A stretch of DNA of 6,082 nucleotides from Planctomycetaceae bacterium (GTDB lineage: Bacteria; Planctomycetota; Planctomycetia; Pirellulales; UBA1268): assembly GCA_003488325.1 (NCBI GenBank), contig DNLZ01000036.1, forward strand, positions 13,098-19,179. Direction: 5' to 3'. The notes beneath the pieces are model-generated. The model had not been told where the DNA came from. It saw nothing but the letters and a program-made list of their open reading frames with translations, and searched no databases. Positions 5,998 through 6,082 of this stretch are shown here, piece by piece (the first letter of the stretch is position 1; each line of letters starts with the position of its first letter). Position numbers and translations under genes: made by a program.

Positions 5998-6082
5998 CCG
6001 CGTTCGGTAGCCGCGGTCCCGTAGGCTCGGTTCAGGAGGCTCGGTTTCGTTGAACGGGCCGACGTCATCCTGCCGGTTCCGA
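5998..6082 (+). other. 3' tail with direct repeat and AGGAGG; possible start of a further gene
   Basis: AGGCTCGGTT occurs at 6023-6032 and 6037-6046, a 14-base period. AGGAGG at 6034-6039 is the strongest ribosome-site match in the window, and TTG at 6050 follows after ten bases with an open frame to the window end (11 codons). GTTCA (6030-6034) and TGAAC (6051-6055) could pair and place AGGAGG near the loop. This is too short to name a gene. Confidence 0.2.

Noticed and set aside
5994..6027. TTGACC at the SAF gene stop as a -35 element
   Set aside because: No -10-like hexamer lies at 16-18 bases; the nearest TAGGCT is 22 bases away.

Overview
The window is strongly GC-rich (about 70% by eye), with codons ending almost entirely in G or C, and all four supportable genes or gene fragments lie on the plus strand. 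The best fit is a planctomycete, probably Pirellulales-like. This rests on a GATase-less PurL of the long type with the 'IIRQYDHEVQG' and 'FVSGKDSLNN' signatures, followed by a separate purQ and then by envelope proteins of little-characterised type. The lineage is an inference from protein style, not from a search.

Layout. (1) 1-1881: 3' part of purL (FGAM synthase subunit II), cut by the left edge. (2) 1883-2644: complete purQ, the glutaminase subunit, one base after the purL stop. Together they form FGAM synthase, step 4 of de novo purine synthesis. (3) 2645-2872: a spacer of about 230 bases with one good hairpin (2771-2800), one imperfect hairpin and a weak promoter-like sequence. (4) 2873-3835: a putative lipoprotein of unknown function. 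Its C-terminal third has a strand pattern that recalls, weakly, the end of a secretin domain. (5) 3836-4080: a spacer of about 245 bases with several potential stem-loops and a repeated 8-base palindrome. (6) 4081-5997: a membrane-anchored SAF-domain (CpaB/FlgA-like) protein. About 520 residues of Ala/Pro/Thr/Val/Ser-rich low-complexity sequence follow the SAF domain in place of the usual CpaB C-terminal domain. (7) 5998-6082: a short tail with a 10-base direct repeat and an AGGAGG, which may precede a gene that runs off the right edge.

The first pair is ordinary housekeeping. The second pair (lipoprotein plus SAF/disordered-tail protein) is the less usual part: both are predicted to sit at the cell envelope, and either could belong to a reduced Tad/type II secretion-like assembly. 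That link is a hypothesis. I see no RNA genes, CRISPR array, insertion sequence or clear sign of recent transfer.
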